DNA of 56,168 nt, taken from Acidobacteriota bacterium (lineage in GTDB: Bacteria > Acidobacteriota > Terriglobia > Bryobacterales > Bryobacteraceae). Of this stretch, positions 17,221 to 25,955 are shown piece after piece. The stretch lies in NCBI GenBank assembly GCA_014584705.1, contig JACTMJ010000012.1:1-56168 (forward strand), given 5' to 3'. Numbering within the stretch: the first letter of the stretch is position 1; each line of letters begins with the position of its first letter. The notes under the pieces were generated by a model, which made no database searches, was not told the origin of the DNA, and was given only the letters and a program-made list of their open reading frames with translations. A program made the position numbers and the translations under genes.

Positions 17221-17279
17221 AAGCTCGCTTTAATAGCGTGCGAGCTTATTAAAGGATACGGCGATTTCCTTTAATAAGC
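17221..17279 (-). promoter_or_regulatory. Repeated palindromic operator upstream of the Fic gene
   Basis: Three copies of a CTTTAATAAG-type half-site lie directly upstream of the Fic start: CTTTAATAG at 17228-17236, an inverted copy at 17245-17254 and a direct copy at 17269-17278. The last two form a perfect 13-bp inverted repeat (17244-17256 with 17267-17279, 10-base loop). A second perfect 8-bp inverted repeat (17221-17228 with 17240-17247) overlaps it. The array is a likely binding site for the winged helix of the Fic protein. Confidence 0.55.
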
Positions 17280-17543
17280 CAGAACAACGTGCCGCCGCAC
17301 TGCCCGCGCACTCCTCTCATCGTTCCCCGCGACACCCAAAGAATAATGGCCCGATCGCGGCTTCCTGGAAGCGCCACGGCCGATCGTCGCCCCGAATTGC
17401 GTGGATCTCTACCCCAGAGATTCGCGGCCAACGCCTTGAAGCCGGGTTCGTTCCGGGAGACCAAGCCTTGCCCCCGGTCCCGCGTAAGGGTCATGAAGAG
17501 CAGCCGCAACTTCCAGTGCTATCCTAAATGGAGCCACACGTGC

Positions 17544-17633
17544 GGAGAGGTGCGAGAGTGGTTGAATCGGGCGGTCTCGAAAACCGTTGATGGCGAAAGC
17601 TATCCGTGGGTTCGAATCCCACCCTCTCCGCCA
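17544..17633 (+). tRNA. tRNA-Ser(CGA)
   Basis: A complete class II tRNA can be folded: acceptor GGAGAGG (17544-17550) pairs with CCTCTCC (17623-17629), followed by discriminator G and an encoded CCA. The anticodon loop is CT-CGA-AA, reading UCG serine codons. A long variable arm (TGGCGAAAGCTA region) and the GTTCGAATC T-loop are typical of tRNA-Ser. Confidence 0.95.
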
Positions 17634-17737
17634 CTTCTGAACAGAACCGGGTACGCTCGTTCCCGCCGATTTCCCACTTCCGATAACGACGAGCATCCGC
17701 TAAACCCCGTCTTTCGATCCCTGGATGAACTGGGGAA

Positions 17738-18097
17738 TTATGGCTTCCTCCGCCGGTCGGCTCTCGGCGTCACCGCCATGCCGAGAAACACGGTGATTGC
17801 CCGATTGAGCCGCACGATGTCCTCGTCATCGAGCCGTCCCACCCGCGCGCCCAATTTCGACCTGGGAACGGTGGTGATCTTGTCCACCATGAGACGGCAG
17901 GCCGAACGAAGGCCGTTGCGCTCATTCGGCTCCAGCGGAAGACGGAATAGCGGCGCGTCGGTCGGGTCAGTGGTGCAGACGCAGATGGTAATGGAGTCGG
18001 TGGCGTTGAAGCTGTCGTCCTGCACGATAACGGCGGGGCGCGGCTTGCCCGCATAGTCCTTGCCGCCGGAGACGGTCCAGACTTCGCCGCGCCTCAT
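17738..18097 (-). CDS. MazF/PemK-type toxin (endoribonuclease)
   Basis: The 119-residue protein begins MRRGEVWTVSGG and continues GKPRPAVIVQDD, the conserved beta-sheet core of MazF/PemK mRNA interferases. The Arg in KPRPAVI and the Thr/Ser around CVCTTDPTDAP correspond to active-site positions. Its ATG overlaps the antitoxin stop by four bases (ATGA), as usual for antitoxin-first toxin operons. The longer frame from 18331 overlaps the antitoxin gene out of frame and is rejected. It probably cleaves RNA when the antitoxin is degraded. Confidence 0.9.
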   Translation of the reverse strand: MRRGEVWTVSGGKDYAGKPRPAVIVQDDSFNATDSITICVCTTDPTDAPLFRLPLEPNERNGLRSACRLMVDKITTVPRSKLGARVGRLDDEDIVRLNRAITVFLGMAVTPRADRRRKP

Positions 18098-18318
18098 TCC
18101 CCGGCCCAATCGGACACGGCATCGATGAAGGCCTGATCTTCCCGCGCATGCGCGCTGGCGGCGACCGCCCGCGATTGGCGGCGGGCCTGCTCCCGGAAAG
18201 AGGGAGAGCGCACGTCCGGCACCCAAATTTGAATAGGCCGAAGCCCCTGCGCCCGCAGCCGCTCGCGGTGTTCTCGCACCTTTTCTCTCACGGACTTGGG
18301 CTTCGACGTCACCGCCAT
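18094..18318 (-). CDS. MazE-like antitoxin (DUF3018 type)
   Basis: This 74-residue protein matches the small antitoxin family found next to MazF-type toxins: a basic N-terminal helix (REKVREHRERLRAQGLRP), a short IQIWVPDVRS strand and a C-terminal acidic tail ending VSDWAGE that would bind the toxin. It precedes and overlaps the toxin gene by four bases. The upstream palindrome at 18338-18351 is a likely autoregulatory operator. Confidence 0.85.
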   Translation of the reverse strand: MAVTSKPKSVREKVREHRERLRAQGLRPIQIWVPDVRSPSFREQARRQSRAVAASAHAREDQAFIDAVSDWAGE

Positions 18319-18337
18319 GCACGGCCTCCACGGATGC

Positions 18338-18351
18338 AGTTACATGTAACT
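18338..18351 (-). promoter_or_regulatory. Palindromic operator of the MazEF-type module
   Basis: AGTTACATGTAACT is a perfect 14-bp palindrome 20 bases upstream of the antitoxin start, where the promoter should be. Binding of the antitoxin or the toxin-antitoxin complex here would autoregulate the module. The rest of the spacer to 18607 shows nothing further. Confidence 0.55.
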
Positions 18352-18607
18352 TACCACGAAGCCGATTCGAATGCCAATCCTTACGGCTCCAAGGCTTTCC
18401 CTATAGGAGGGGCGACGCGACGCGGAATGGGACTTCGGCCGCAACCGCGCGTCGCGTTGTCGGCTTGACGAATCACTAGGCGCCCGTGTTCCCACCCGTA
18501 CTGCCAGCCGCTCGAACGTCTATCCGGGAGCGTGATGAAAGGCGATGGCGTCGATATTGTTCTCCGTCTCCCCGTTCCAGGTTCGCCACTTCTTCCTCCC
18601 GCTCGTG

Positions 18608-19972
18608 CTATTGGGGCAGCCCCACGTTCTTCAACGCCGCGTTTACGGTTCCCATCACCTGCTCCTCGACGCCCTCGGTGAAGGGGCCGGTCTGGCCGTA
18701 GTAGATCATGCTGTCATCCGCTTCATAGCCGCCTTCGCGCAGAATCCGCAGGGTGGGAATGTAACACATCACATCGTTTGAGTATCCGGCCACGATTACG
18801 CGTTTGCCGGGGAGCGAGCGTTTGATGTTGAGTCCGTAATCCACCACCACCTCGCCGCCCATCGTTACCAATACGAAATCGTCGCCAATCCGGATCGCCT
18901 GCGCCGGGTAGTTCACGGCGCTCACGTCTTCCCCCTTGGCCATGCGAGCCAGCACCCATTCGGCGCGCCGGCGATGAAAAACGTCTTTGTGGCTGCGCTC
19001 CGCTTCGATATCCGCTTTGCCACGTGGCTGCAAGGGGACGCGGTGGGTAACAAGCGAAGCGCGGATCTTCCCGTCCACCGGCGTCAGCGGTTTGGCGAGC
19101 GCCGCGCGCACCGCCTCAGCCAGACTTTCCCCGTGTTGCGCCGCAAGCTCCTTTTGGCTCCGTGGGTTCGGGTTCTGGTCGCCTCCGCAGAGTTCCAGAA
19201 ACATGGCGGTTGCGCCTGGATACGCTTTTTCAATCGCGGCCTGGGCGTGGCCGGCATAATCTCCGCTGATTTCCAGGAACTCACCCGTCAGTGTGGTGTT
19301 GTGGCACGAGTAGCCGAATAGCACGGCAATCCTCTTCCCCTCCGCATTCCGCACGTCAAGGATCGGCACCGAGTGGTCCACCGGCGCGGGAGCATTCAAC
19401 TCCGGGTGCGCTTGCCGCACCCAGGGGACGCGACGGTTGGCCGCGAAGTCCGCTTCCCCGACTCCATACGAAACGCTTGCGGGTTGCAGGCCATCCAGCG
19501 CTTCCCCGGCAACACTCGCGAGCGACTGCCGAAGGAACTGGCGGTAGCGGTGCGTCTTCTCCTTATGCTCGTCATTGAAGGCGAACATGATCTCCAGGTT
19601 CTCCCGGATGGCGGGTCCGCTATGCGTGTGCGAACAGTTGAGGAGCAATGCCTGGGAATCGAGTCCGTGCGATTTTCGCAGATCCGCGGCCACGTCGTCG
19701 CGGAGATCCCGGGGAATGCCGATCAGATCGATGGTCACCAGAACCGTCCGCTTGCCGGAGGCATCCTCGAGGGCCAGCGCCTTCGCATGCAAATCCTGGG
19801 CGACTGTCTCCGCTGGCTTGGTGCGGGCGGCGTAGCCCGAGAGGAAGTACGGTAACTCCTGGGGCGTGATCTTTACCGTGGCGACGCCCGCTTTCATGGC
19901 GGCGAAGGCGGCGGCGCTTCCGATGGCGAGCAAGCAGAGCATGCGCGGCAGGCTGGAAATGCGAGATGGCAT
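18608..19972 (-). CDS. Exported neutral/alkaline ceramidase-like protein
   Basis: The protein (about 454 residues from the ATG at 19972) has a signal peptide (RMLCLLAIGSAAAFA) and then AGVATVKITP, the typical start of neutral/alkaline non-lysosomal ceramidase N-terminal domains. NCSHTHSGP carries the zinc-binding HxH and FGYSCHNTTL a further His of the metal site. It is shorter than full ceramidases and appears to lack the C-terminal immunoglobulin-like domain. In Acidobacteria and Planctomycetes such proteins are common and their substrate may be other amides. The 76-residue upstream extension of the frame lies partly antisense to the CDF gene and is rejected. Confidence 0.82.
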   Translation of the reverse strand: MPSRISSLPRMLCLLAIGSAAAFAAMKAGVATVKITPQELPYFLSGYAARTKPAETVAQDLHAKALALEDASGKRTVLVTIDLIGIPRDLRDDVAADLRKSHGLDSQALLLNCSHTHSGPAIRENLEIMFAFNDEHKEKTHRYRQFLRQSLASVAGEALDGLQPASVSYGVGEADFAANRRVPWVRQAHPELNAPAPVDHSVPILDVRNAEGKRIAVLFGYSCHNTTLTGEFLEISGDYAGHAQAAIEKAYPGATAMFLELCGGDQNPNPRSQKELAAQHGESLAEAVRAALAKPLTPVDGKIRASLVTHRVPLQPRGKADIEAERSHKDVFHRRRAEWVLARMAKGEDVSAVNYPAQAIRIGDDFVLVTMGGEVVVDYGLNIKRSLPGKRVIVAGYSNDVMCYIPTLRILREGGYEADDSMIYYGQTGPFTEGVEEQVMGTVNAALKNVGLPQ

Positions 19973-20116
19973 GCAACGTAGCCTATCGCAACCGTACCGG
20001 GCTGAAAAGTCTCTGACACTCTCCGCCGTGCCGCGGGGATGCGCGCCGGGATTCCATGATATTCGCTCCCGTGAGAGCGTCAGGAGGAGAGTAGATGGCG
20101 CTATCCTGAAACTGGC

Positions 20117-21082
20117 ATGAGTCACAACCACGCGCTTGGCCACAGCCACGCCCTTGGCCATGGGCATGGCACTAGCCATGGGCACAATGGCCATTTCCAT
20201 GCGCCGCCGGATTTTGGAAGAGCCTTCCGAATCGGGATCATCCTCAATCTGCTATACCTCCTCATCGAAGCAGGGGTGGGTATCGCGATCGGCTCGCTGG
20301 GACTTGTCGCTGACGCGGGGCACAACCTCAGCGATGTGCTGAGCTTGGCGATCGCCTGGGGCGCGAGCCATCTTTCGCGGAGGCCACCCCAAGGCCGATT
20401 CACGTACGGTTTTTCGCGCTCCCCCATCCTGGCCTCGCTCTTCAACGCGCTGCTGCTTTTCGGCGCGATGGCGATTGTCGCCTGGGAGGCGGTGCATCGC
20501 CTGGTAAACCCGGAGCCCGTGCCTGGAATGCCGGTGATTGTCGTTGCCATTGTTGGTCTGATGGTGAATTCCGGGACGGCTCTGCTTTTCGTCAAGGGCC
20601 AGGCGGACCTCAACATCCGGGGCGCCTATCTCCACATGGTTGCGGACGCGGCGGTCACGCTTGGCGTGCTGCTCTCCGGAATCGCAATCTATTACACGGG
20701 CGTAGCCTGGCTGGACCCAGCGGTGAGTCTGCTGATTGTCGCGGTGGTCCTCTGGGGGACCTGGAGCCTCTTCCGCGATGCCATCAAGCTCTCGCTGGAC
20801 GCCGTTCCCCAGGGAATTGACCATGTGGCGGTAAGAGAAACGCTGCTCGCGCTGCCGGGCGTAGAGGACATCCACGACCTGCACATTTGGGCGCTCAGCA
20901 CGAGCGAGAGCGCGCTCACGGTGCACCTGGTAGTCCCGGACCCGGCGGTGGATGGCGTTGCACTCATCCAGCTTGCCTGCCGGCAACTCCATGAGCGTTT
21001 CGAGATCTCTCACACGACGATTCAGGTAGAGACGGGCGACGCCAGCGAAACCTGCGGCCAAAGAAACCACGGCGCGGCCTGA
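20117..21082 (+). CDS. Cation diffusion facilitator (CzcD/ZitB-type zinc exporter)
   Basis: The 321-residue membrane protein begins with a very His-rich cytoplasmic tail (repeated HxHxHG, residues 1-28) likely to buffer zinc. Six transmembrane helices follow. The transport site is visible as DAGHNLSD in helix 2 and HMVADA in helix 5, the HD/DD signature of zinc-selective CDF proteins. The C-terminal domain (DIHDLHIWAL) is the cytoplasmic metallochaperone-like domain. It probably exports Zn2+ (or Cd2+/Co2+) by proton antiport. It is transcribed alone and converges with the esterase gene, only three bases apart. Confidence 0.95.
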   Translation: MSHNHALGHSHALGHGHGTSHGHNGHFHAPPDFGRAFRIGIILNLLYLLIEAGVGIAIGSLGLVADAGHNLSDVLSLAIAWGASHLSRRPPQGRFTYGFSRSPILASLFNALLLFGAMAIVAWEAVHRLVNPEPVPGMPVIVVAIVGLMVNSGTALLFVKGQADLNIRGAYLHMVADAAVTLGVLLSGIAIYYTGVAWLDPAVSLLIVAVVLWGTWSLFRDAIKLSLDAVPQGIDHVAVRETLLALPGVEDIHDLHIWALSTSESALTVHLVVPDPAVDGVALIQLACRQLHERFEISHTTIQVETGDASETCGQRNHGAA

Positions 21083-21085
21083 GCC

Positions 21086-23095
21086 CTACCGTTGCACGGC
21101 CCGAATCAGACCCTGAACTGCGCTGGTTGCGGCGGCTTCGTCTGACACCACATTCACGCCGCGCGGCAGAAGCTGGCGCGCCTCCGTCTCCGCCATCCGC
21201 TCCCAATCTCCATTGATGGGCTGAATCACCACGCCCGGAGATCCCCCCAACATCTCCGCGATATCGGTACGCTCCAGCGCATGGAAGGGGATGTAGAAGA
21301 AGGGAATCTCCCGGTCATACGGCTCCTGGCGTGCTTTGTCCGTGGCGCGGAGTGCATACGACGCCTGCAACGATTTCGGCCGGTCCAGGAATGCGCGGAA
21401 ACTGAGGAACGAATCCCGCAGGGCGAACCATGCCACCGGGCCTTGCTCCAAAACCGCCGCCGCCACCAGGCCGGAGTTATCTCCTCGAGCGTACAAAGCG
21501 ACGGGGCCGCCCTGGAAGTTTCGCATCACGGACAAGACGTCGGCCGCCTGACGCCGTACGTACCAGTCGCCGAGTTGCAGGCTGATCGCCGCCAACCAGT
21601 TCTTCTGAGTGGTGGAGCGTTCCCCGATTCCTCTGGGGTCAACTCCGACGATACTCCACCCGAGCGCCAGTGCCTCCTTCACGATGGGGTCTCCGGCCAA
21701 GGCCTCCTTGCCGCGATCGTCGAGCGCCACCAGCACGCCCGCCCGCTTGCCCATTGGCCTCACGAGGAAGGCCGGAGTTCCGCAGAAATCGATCCGCTGC
21801 ACGCGCTCCACTCTTATGGCAACACGGCAGTCTGCCACCGGGATTGGAGGCCATGCCTCGCGCTTGCCCAGCGCTATTCGCTTCACGGCGTCAATGATCC
21901 CCGGGCCCGCGGCGCGATTCTCTCCGGGAGGGAAACAGCGCAGTTCCGGCGCATCGAAAGGCAGGGCTTGCGTGGCGGGCTCGGCATGCGGGCTGCCATC
22001 GCCTTTGTTCATCAGCCACTTCAGAAACCAGCCGTATGCGGCTTCCCGCTTCTTCACCTGATAGCCGTGTCCCGTCGTTTGATCTTCGAAGTAGCCAACC
22101 CGGTCAGGCACGCCGTAACTTTCGTACAGCTTCCTCCCATAGGCAGCAATCTCGCGCACGCCGTGGGCCGGGAAGCTCTCATCCTCGGAGGCGGCAATAA
22201 TCATGACGGGCCGCGGCGCCACCATGGCCAGAAACTCCTGGTTATTGGCATAGCGCAGCAGCCCCGGCACAAAGTGGCAGTGCTCATTGCCGCGATACCA
22301 ATCGAGCGGACGCACCGCTTCGATCTGTTCCAGGAACTCGCTGGTGCCCACCACTGGCACCGCCACCTTGATCCGGTCGTCGAGGGCCGCGGTGATCCAC
22401 GAGTTATACCCACCGCCGGAGGCTCCGGTGATGCCGATCCTCTCGGGGTCCACCTCCTTACGGCTGAGCAGAACTTCGAGCGCGCAGCGGGTCTCATATT
22501 CCGCGATGCCCTGCTGCGAGACGCCGGCCAGCAGTGATTCCGTTCGCCGGTGGTCGCGGGATGATTGCCCGCGTTCCCCCTGTCCGAACGGATCGAAGGT
22601 AAGCACGACAAAGCCCAGCCGCGCCATATTGATGCAGAAGATTTGAAAATCCGGCCGGGTCTTGGAATCTCCCCACCAGTGGCCGTTGTAGAAGAGGATG
22701 CCAGGCGCGCGAGCTTCCACGTTGGCGGGCAGGTAAAGATGGGCAGGGACCTCAACGCCGGGAAGCGTCTGCCAAACCAGTTTCTCGATGCGGTAGCCTT
22801 GCCGCTCCAACGTCCCGACGTGCCGCACCTGGAGCCGCGGCGGCCAGGGAAAGCGCTCATACCCCAGAGATTCGCGCAGCTTCCGGCGAAGTTCCGGCCG
22901 GGCGCGGTCCGCTTCGGCGCCGGTCTGTGCGTGCCGGATGGCCGCGAGCGCTTCCGCGGCCCGATTCTGCACGTCGTCCAACACAGCCTTTTCCTGGGCG
23001 GATGTGTCGGCAGGTCGCAATGCCCGCACCGCGCTCTCCCAATCCTGCGCAAGGCAGGCCCAGGCGAGCATCGTCATAAGCAGCAGACAGCGCAT
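21086..23095 (-). CDS. Exported two-domain alpha/beta-hydrolase (acetylxylan-esterase-like)
   Basis: The 669-residue protein has a short signal peptide (MRCLLLMTMLAWACLA) and two hydrolase-like halves. The first half has the nucleophile elbow GITGASGGGYN (about residues 230-240), FYNGHWWGDS for the oxyanion region and a TTGHGYQ segment likely to hold the catalytic His. The second half (about 450-660) repeats the fold, with GVDPRGIGERS and a weak elbow ARGDNSGLVA that departs from GxSxG, so it may be inactive. This architecture occurs in acidobacterial polysaccharide deacetylases. The substrate, perhaps an acetylated or methyl-esterified glycan, is inferred. Confidence 0.8.
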   Translation of the reverse strand: MRCLLLMTMLAWACLAQDWESAVRALRPADTSAQEKAVLDDVQNRAAEALAAIRHAQTGAEADRARPELRRKLRESLGYERFPWPPRLQVRHVGTLERQGYRIEKLVWQTLPGVEVPAHLYLPANVEARAPGILFYNGHWWGDSKTRPDFQIFCINMARLGFVVLTFDPFGQGERGQSSRDHRRTESLLAGVSQQGIAEYETRCALEVLLSRKEVDPERIGITGASGGGYNSWITAALDDRIKVAVPVVGTSEFLEQIEAVRPLDWYRGNEHCHFVPGLLRYANNQEFLAMVAPRPVMIIAASEDESFPAHGVREIAAYGRKLYESYGVPDRVGYFEDQTTGHGYQVKKREAAYGWFLKWLMNKGDGSPHAEPATQALPFDAPELRCFPPGENRAAGPGIIDAVKRIALGKREAWPPIPVADCRVAIRVERVQRIDFCGTPAFLVRPMGKRAGVLVALDDRGKEALAGDPIVKEALALGWSIVGVDPRGIGERSTTQKNWLAAISLQLGDWYVRRQAADVLSVMRNFQGGPVALYARGDNSGLVAAAVLEQGPVAWFALRDSFLSFRAFLDRPKSLQASYALRATDKARQEPYDREIPFFYIPFHALERTDIAEMLGGSPGVVIQPINGDWERMAETEARQLLPRGVNVVSDEAAATSAVQGLIRAVQR

Positions 23096-23131
23096 ATAGA
23101 ATCGAACCTCCGGCAGTCAGTCCACTCTCCG

Positions 23132-23152
23132 GCAACTTTGCGGCAAAGTTGC
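23132..23152 (-). terminator. Hairpin downstream of panC
   Basis: GCAACTTT and AAAGTTGC form a perfect 8-bp stem with a 5-base GCGGC loop, 15 bases after the panC stop codon. No U-tract follows in the minus direction, so it is a probable weak or Rho-assisted terminator for the pantothenate operon. Confidence 0.45.
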
Positions 23153-23167
23153 GGTGAAAGCCTTGCT

Positions 23168-24037
23168 CTACGTGATGGCCTTGCTGCTTCGCCAGGTCAC
23201 GTTATCAATCAGACGCGTCCGGCCAAGCCAGATGGCCCCGGCAAGCAGCGCTGCATCCGCAACCCGATCCAGGGGCGACAGCGTTTCCGGATCCACAATC
23301 TCAAAATACTCGACGCGCACGAGCGGTTCCGCATCGAATGCCTTCGTTGCCGCCGCTTTCAGCATGCTGCAATCCGTCTCTCCGGCATCAATGCTCGCGC
23401 GGGCTTCCTTCAGGGCGCGTGCCAATACTGGCGCTACCGCCCGCTCCTCGGGACTCAGGTGCTTGTTTCGCGAGCTCAGCGCCAGCCCGTCCGCTTCCCG
23501 GACCGTCGCCACCGGGAGGATCTCCAAGGGCAGGTTGAAGTCCGTCACCATACGGCGAATGATCGCCAGTTGCTGCGCGTCCTTTTCTCCGAAGCAGGCC
23601 AGGTGAGGCTGCGTCACGTTGAACAGCTTGAGCACCACCGTGGCCATCCCCCGGAAATGGCCTGGGCGAAATGCGCCGCACAGGTGCCGGCTGAGCACCG
23701 GCGATTCGACGAAGGTCAACGGCTCAACGGGATAGAATTCCGCGGCGGAGGGGGCGAAAACCAGATCGACGCCGTGCGCCGCACAAACCCGCAAGTCCGC
23801 GTCGAGGGTGCGCGGGTAGCTGTCCAGATCCTCCGTGCGGTCAAATTGAAGCGGATTTACGAAAATGCTCGCCACGACGTAATCGGCATTCTCACGCGCG
23901 ACACGGAGAAGCTCGGCATGCCCGGCGTGCAGCGCCCCCATGGTGGGGACGAGCGCAATCGACTGCTGGCGCATCCGTACCGCATCCAGGCGTTGCCGCA
24001 GAGGGCCGATCTCCCGAATCACTTGCGGTTCGCTCAT
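23168..24037 (-). CDS. panC: Pantothenate synthetase
   Basis: The 289-residue protein joins pantoate and beta-alanine with ATP to form pantothenate. The HIGH-type ATP site is visible as PTMGALHAGH (about residues 31-40); NPLQFDRTEDLDSYPR, FGEKDAQQL and the KMSKS-like ALSSRNKHLSPEER are diagnostic. The ATG at 24037 overlaps the panB stop by four bases; the earlier frame start at 24250 is inside panB and rejected. It is the last gene of a DUF2520-panB-panC operon in the cytoplasm. Confidence 0.97.
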   Translation of the reverse strand: MSEPQVIREIGPLRQRLDAVRMRQQSIALVPTMGALHAGHAELLRVARENADYVVASIFVNPLQFDRTEDLDSYPRTLDADLRVCAAHGVDLVFAPSAAEFYPVEPLTFVESPVLSRHLCGAFRPGHFRGMATVVLKLFNVTQPHLACFGEKDAQQLAIIRRMVTDFNLPLEILPVATVREADGLALSSRNKHLSPEERAVAPVLARALKEARASIDAGETDCSMLKAAATKAFDAEPLVRVEYFEIVDPETLSPLDRVADAALLAGAIWLGRTRLIDNVTWRSSKAIT

Positions 24038-24855
24038 GCGTTGCCCGCCTCCTCGCCGGGAGGGAAGGTGCCGCCGCGTACTTCCGCGGAGAACGATTGC
24101 GCGGCCGCGCGGACGACTTCGCTGAGATCGGCATAGCGTTTCGCGAAGCCCGGAATCCGCCCGCCAGAGAGGCCCAGAATATCGTTCGTCACCAGCACCT
24201 GGCCGTCGCAAGCGCGACCCGCACCGATGCCGATTACGGGAACCCGGCATGCTTTGGCTACCTTCGCCGCCAGATCGGCCGGGATAGATTCGAGCACGAT
24301 GGAGAATGCGCCCGCCTGTTCGAGAGCAGCCGCATCACGCAGCAATTGCTCCTGCTCCTCTGGTGATTTCGCTTGCTGGCGATATCCGCCCTGCTGGTGG
24401 AGCGATTGGGGAAGCAGACCAAGGTGCCCCATGACGGGAATTCCCGCATCCACCAGTCGCCGGACCGTCTTGCGAAGGGCTGTGCCGCCTTCAAGCTTCA
24501 CTGCGGAAGCACCTCCCTCCTGCATCAGCCTGGCGGCGCCGCGGAGTGCCTGAGTCTTGCTCGGCTGATAGCTCAGAAAGGGGAGGTCCGCCACGATAAA
24601 TGCGCGCGGGGCTCCGTTTCTTACCGCCCGGGTGTGCCGGACCATATCGTCGAGCGTCACCGGGATGGTGGTCTCGAACCCCATTTCCACCATACCCAGC
24701 GAATCGCCCACCAACAGCATGTCGATGCCGCCCGATTCGTCGAGAATGCGCGCCATCCAGGACGAATATGCGGTGAGCATGACGATCTGCTCGCCCCGTT
24801 CTTTCTTGCTTTGGATCTCCGGAATGCGCAGGATGCGCGAAGGCTGTTTGCTCAT
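24034..24855 (-). CDS. panB: 3-Methyl-2-oxobutanoate hydroxymethyltransferase
   Basis: The 273-residue protein transfers a hydroxymethyl group from 5,10-methylene-THF to 2-oxoisovalerate, giving ketopantoate. Signature blocks are VGDSLGMVEMGF, VTLDDMVRHTRAVRNG, KLEGG and VIGIGAGRACDGQVLVTND, with the metal-binding Asp in VGDSLG and the catalytic Glu near PADLAAKV. It overlaps both neighbours by four bases, so the three proteins are translationally coupled. The length is normal for PanB. Confidence 0.97.
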   Translation of the reverse strand: MSKQPSRILRIPEIQSKKERGEQIVMLTAYSSWMARILDESGGIDMLLVGDSLGMVEMGFETTIPVTLDDMVRHTRAVRNGAPRAFIVADLPFLSYQPSKTQALRGAARLMQEGGASAVKLEGGTALRKTVRRLVDAGIPVMGHLGLLPQSLHQQGGYRQQAKSPEEQEQLLRDAAALEQAGAFSIVLESIPADLAAKVAKACRVPVIGIGAGRACDGQVLVTNDILGLSGGRIPGFAKRYADLSEVVRAAAQSFSAEVRGGTFPPGEEAGNA

Positions 24856-25757
24856 AGCTGTTCTTGTTCCTGTTGAAGCAGGCCGGCGATTCTTGCCGCA
24901 TTCTCATTGGAAAGCCCGGCCTTGCGCGCAAGCGTCAACGTGCTTCGCGCCCCCGCCAGGTAGAGCTTGCGGGCTTCCGTCGGAGCGAAGCGAAGCGCTT
25001 GGAGGTGCCGCGCGACGGACCCCGCGTCTCCCCGGCGGATCGGACCGGTGAGGGCTTCCTCCGGTGTGCTGCTCAAGAGAATCTCCGTGGTATTGCGCAG
25101 AATGGGGGAAAGCGCCCGCAGCCCTTCCTCCCGCGCCACGCCGGCCTCTTCCAGAAGATCCAGCGCGGTGCTCACCAGCGTGACGTTATAGTTGCAGGCC
25201 ATTACCGCCGCCGCGTGATAGAGCGCCCAGTGTTCGGGAGGGATGCGGATGACTTTTCCGCTCAACAGATTGATCAGTTGCCCGGCACACTCAAGCGCGT
25301 CACTCTCTCCGCAGGTCGCGTAATAGCAACGGGAGAGGGATTCCACGCCGGCCTCCCGGGCTGGAACCGTCTGCAAGGGATGCAGGACGCCTGTGGCACA
25401 GCCCTTTTCGCGCAATGGCTGCAAAAGCTCCGGCCCCGCGCTGCCGCAGGTGTGGAGCACCACGGCGGGGAGTTGCGGGCTCTCGGCAATCCGGCGCGCG
25501 GTGGGCTCGATGGCGTCGTCGCTCACGGCCACCAGCACGACATCGGAAAAGCGGCCCAGTTCCTCCACGGGGACGGTGCGCCGGGCACCGACAAACGCCG
25601 CCGCCTCTCGCGTGCGGGCCTCATTCCGGCCTGCAATCGCCTCCACCGTTACGCCCCGATTCACGAGCAGCGCTCCGAGGGCTTGGGCAATCCTTCCGGT
25701 CCCGGCGATCCCAACGGAATACGAAACGCGAAGGCTGTTTCGTTCGACGCTAAGCAT
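24852..25757 (-). CDS. DUF2520 Rossmann-fold reductase, candidate ketopantoate reductase
   Basis: About 300 residues with a Rossmann N-terminus (GIAGTGRIAQALG, about residues 16-28) and a C-terminal all-helical DUF2520 domain (conserved HPLQTVP and HAAAVMACNY blocks). Classical PanE motifs are absent. The gene is coupled by ATGA overlap to panB and panC, the enzymes before and after ketopantoate reduction, so it probably supplies that reductase step. A non-PanE ketopantoate reductase, PanG, is known from Francisella, Enterococcus and Clostridium; relation to it is my inference. I place the start at the ATG at 25757; a GTG six bases upstream is possible, and neither has a clear ribosome site. 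Confidence 0.8.
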   Translation of the reverse strand: MLSVERNSLRVSYSVGIAGTGRIAQALGALLVNRGVTVEAIAGRNEARTREAAAFVGARRTVPVEELGRFSDVVLVAVSDDAIEPTARRIAESPQLPAVVLHTCGSAGPELLQPLREKGCATGVLHPLQTVPAREAGVESLSRCYYATCGESDALECAGQLINLLSGKVIRIPPEHWALYHAAAVMACNYNVTLVSTALDLLEEAGVAREEGLRALSPILRNTTEILLSSTPEEALTGPIRRGDAGSVARHLQALRFAPTEARKLYLAGARSTLTLARKAGLSNENAARIAGLLQQEQEQL

Positions 25758-25955
25758 GGGCACGCACGGAAAGACAGGGCATCGGAATGAGTTCTGCTCA
25801 ATCGAATTATATCCTGCGAGGCGTGGCGCTCACTCCATGGCGCAGCCTCATCCCGGAAGTGCTGAGGTCGCGCGGAACGCCCGCCGATACCTGCGGCAAC
25901 TCGCCGTCGCCGGTTGTGATAAGGTTTCCGCTTAGACGGAGGAACATCGGACCTT

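Noticed and set aside
17249-17509. 86-codon minus-strand frame beside the Fic operator
   Set aside because: It ends inside the palindromic array, has no recognisable motif and the composition looks non-coding.
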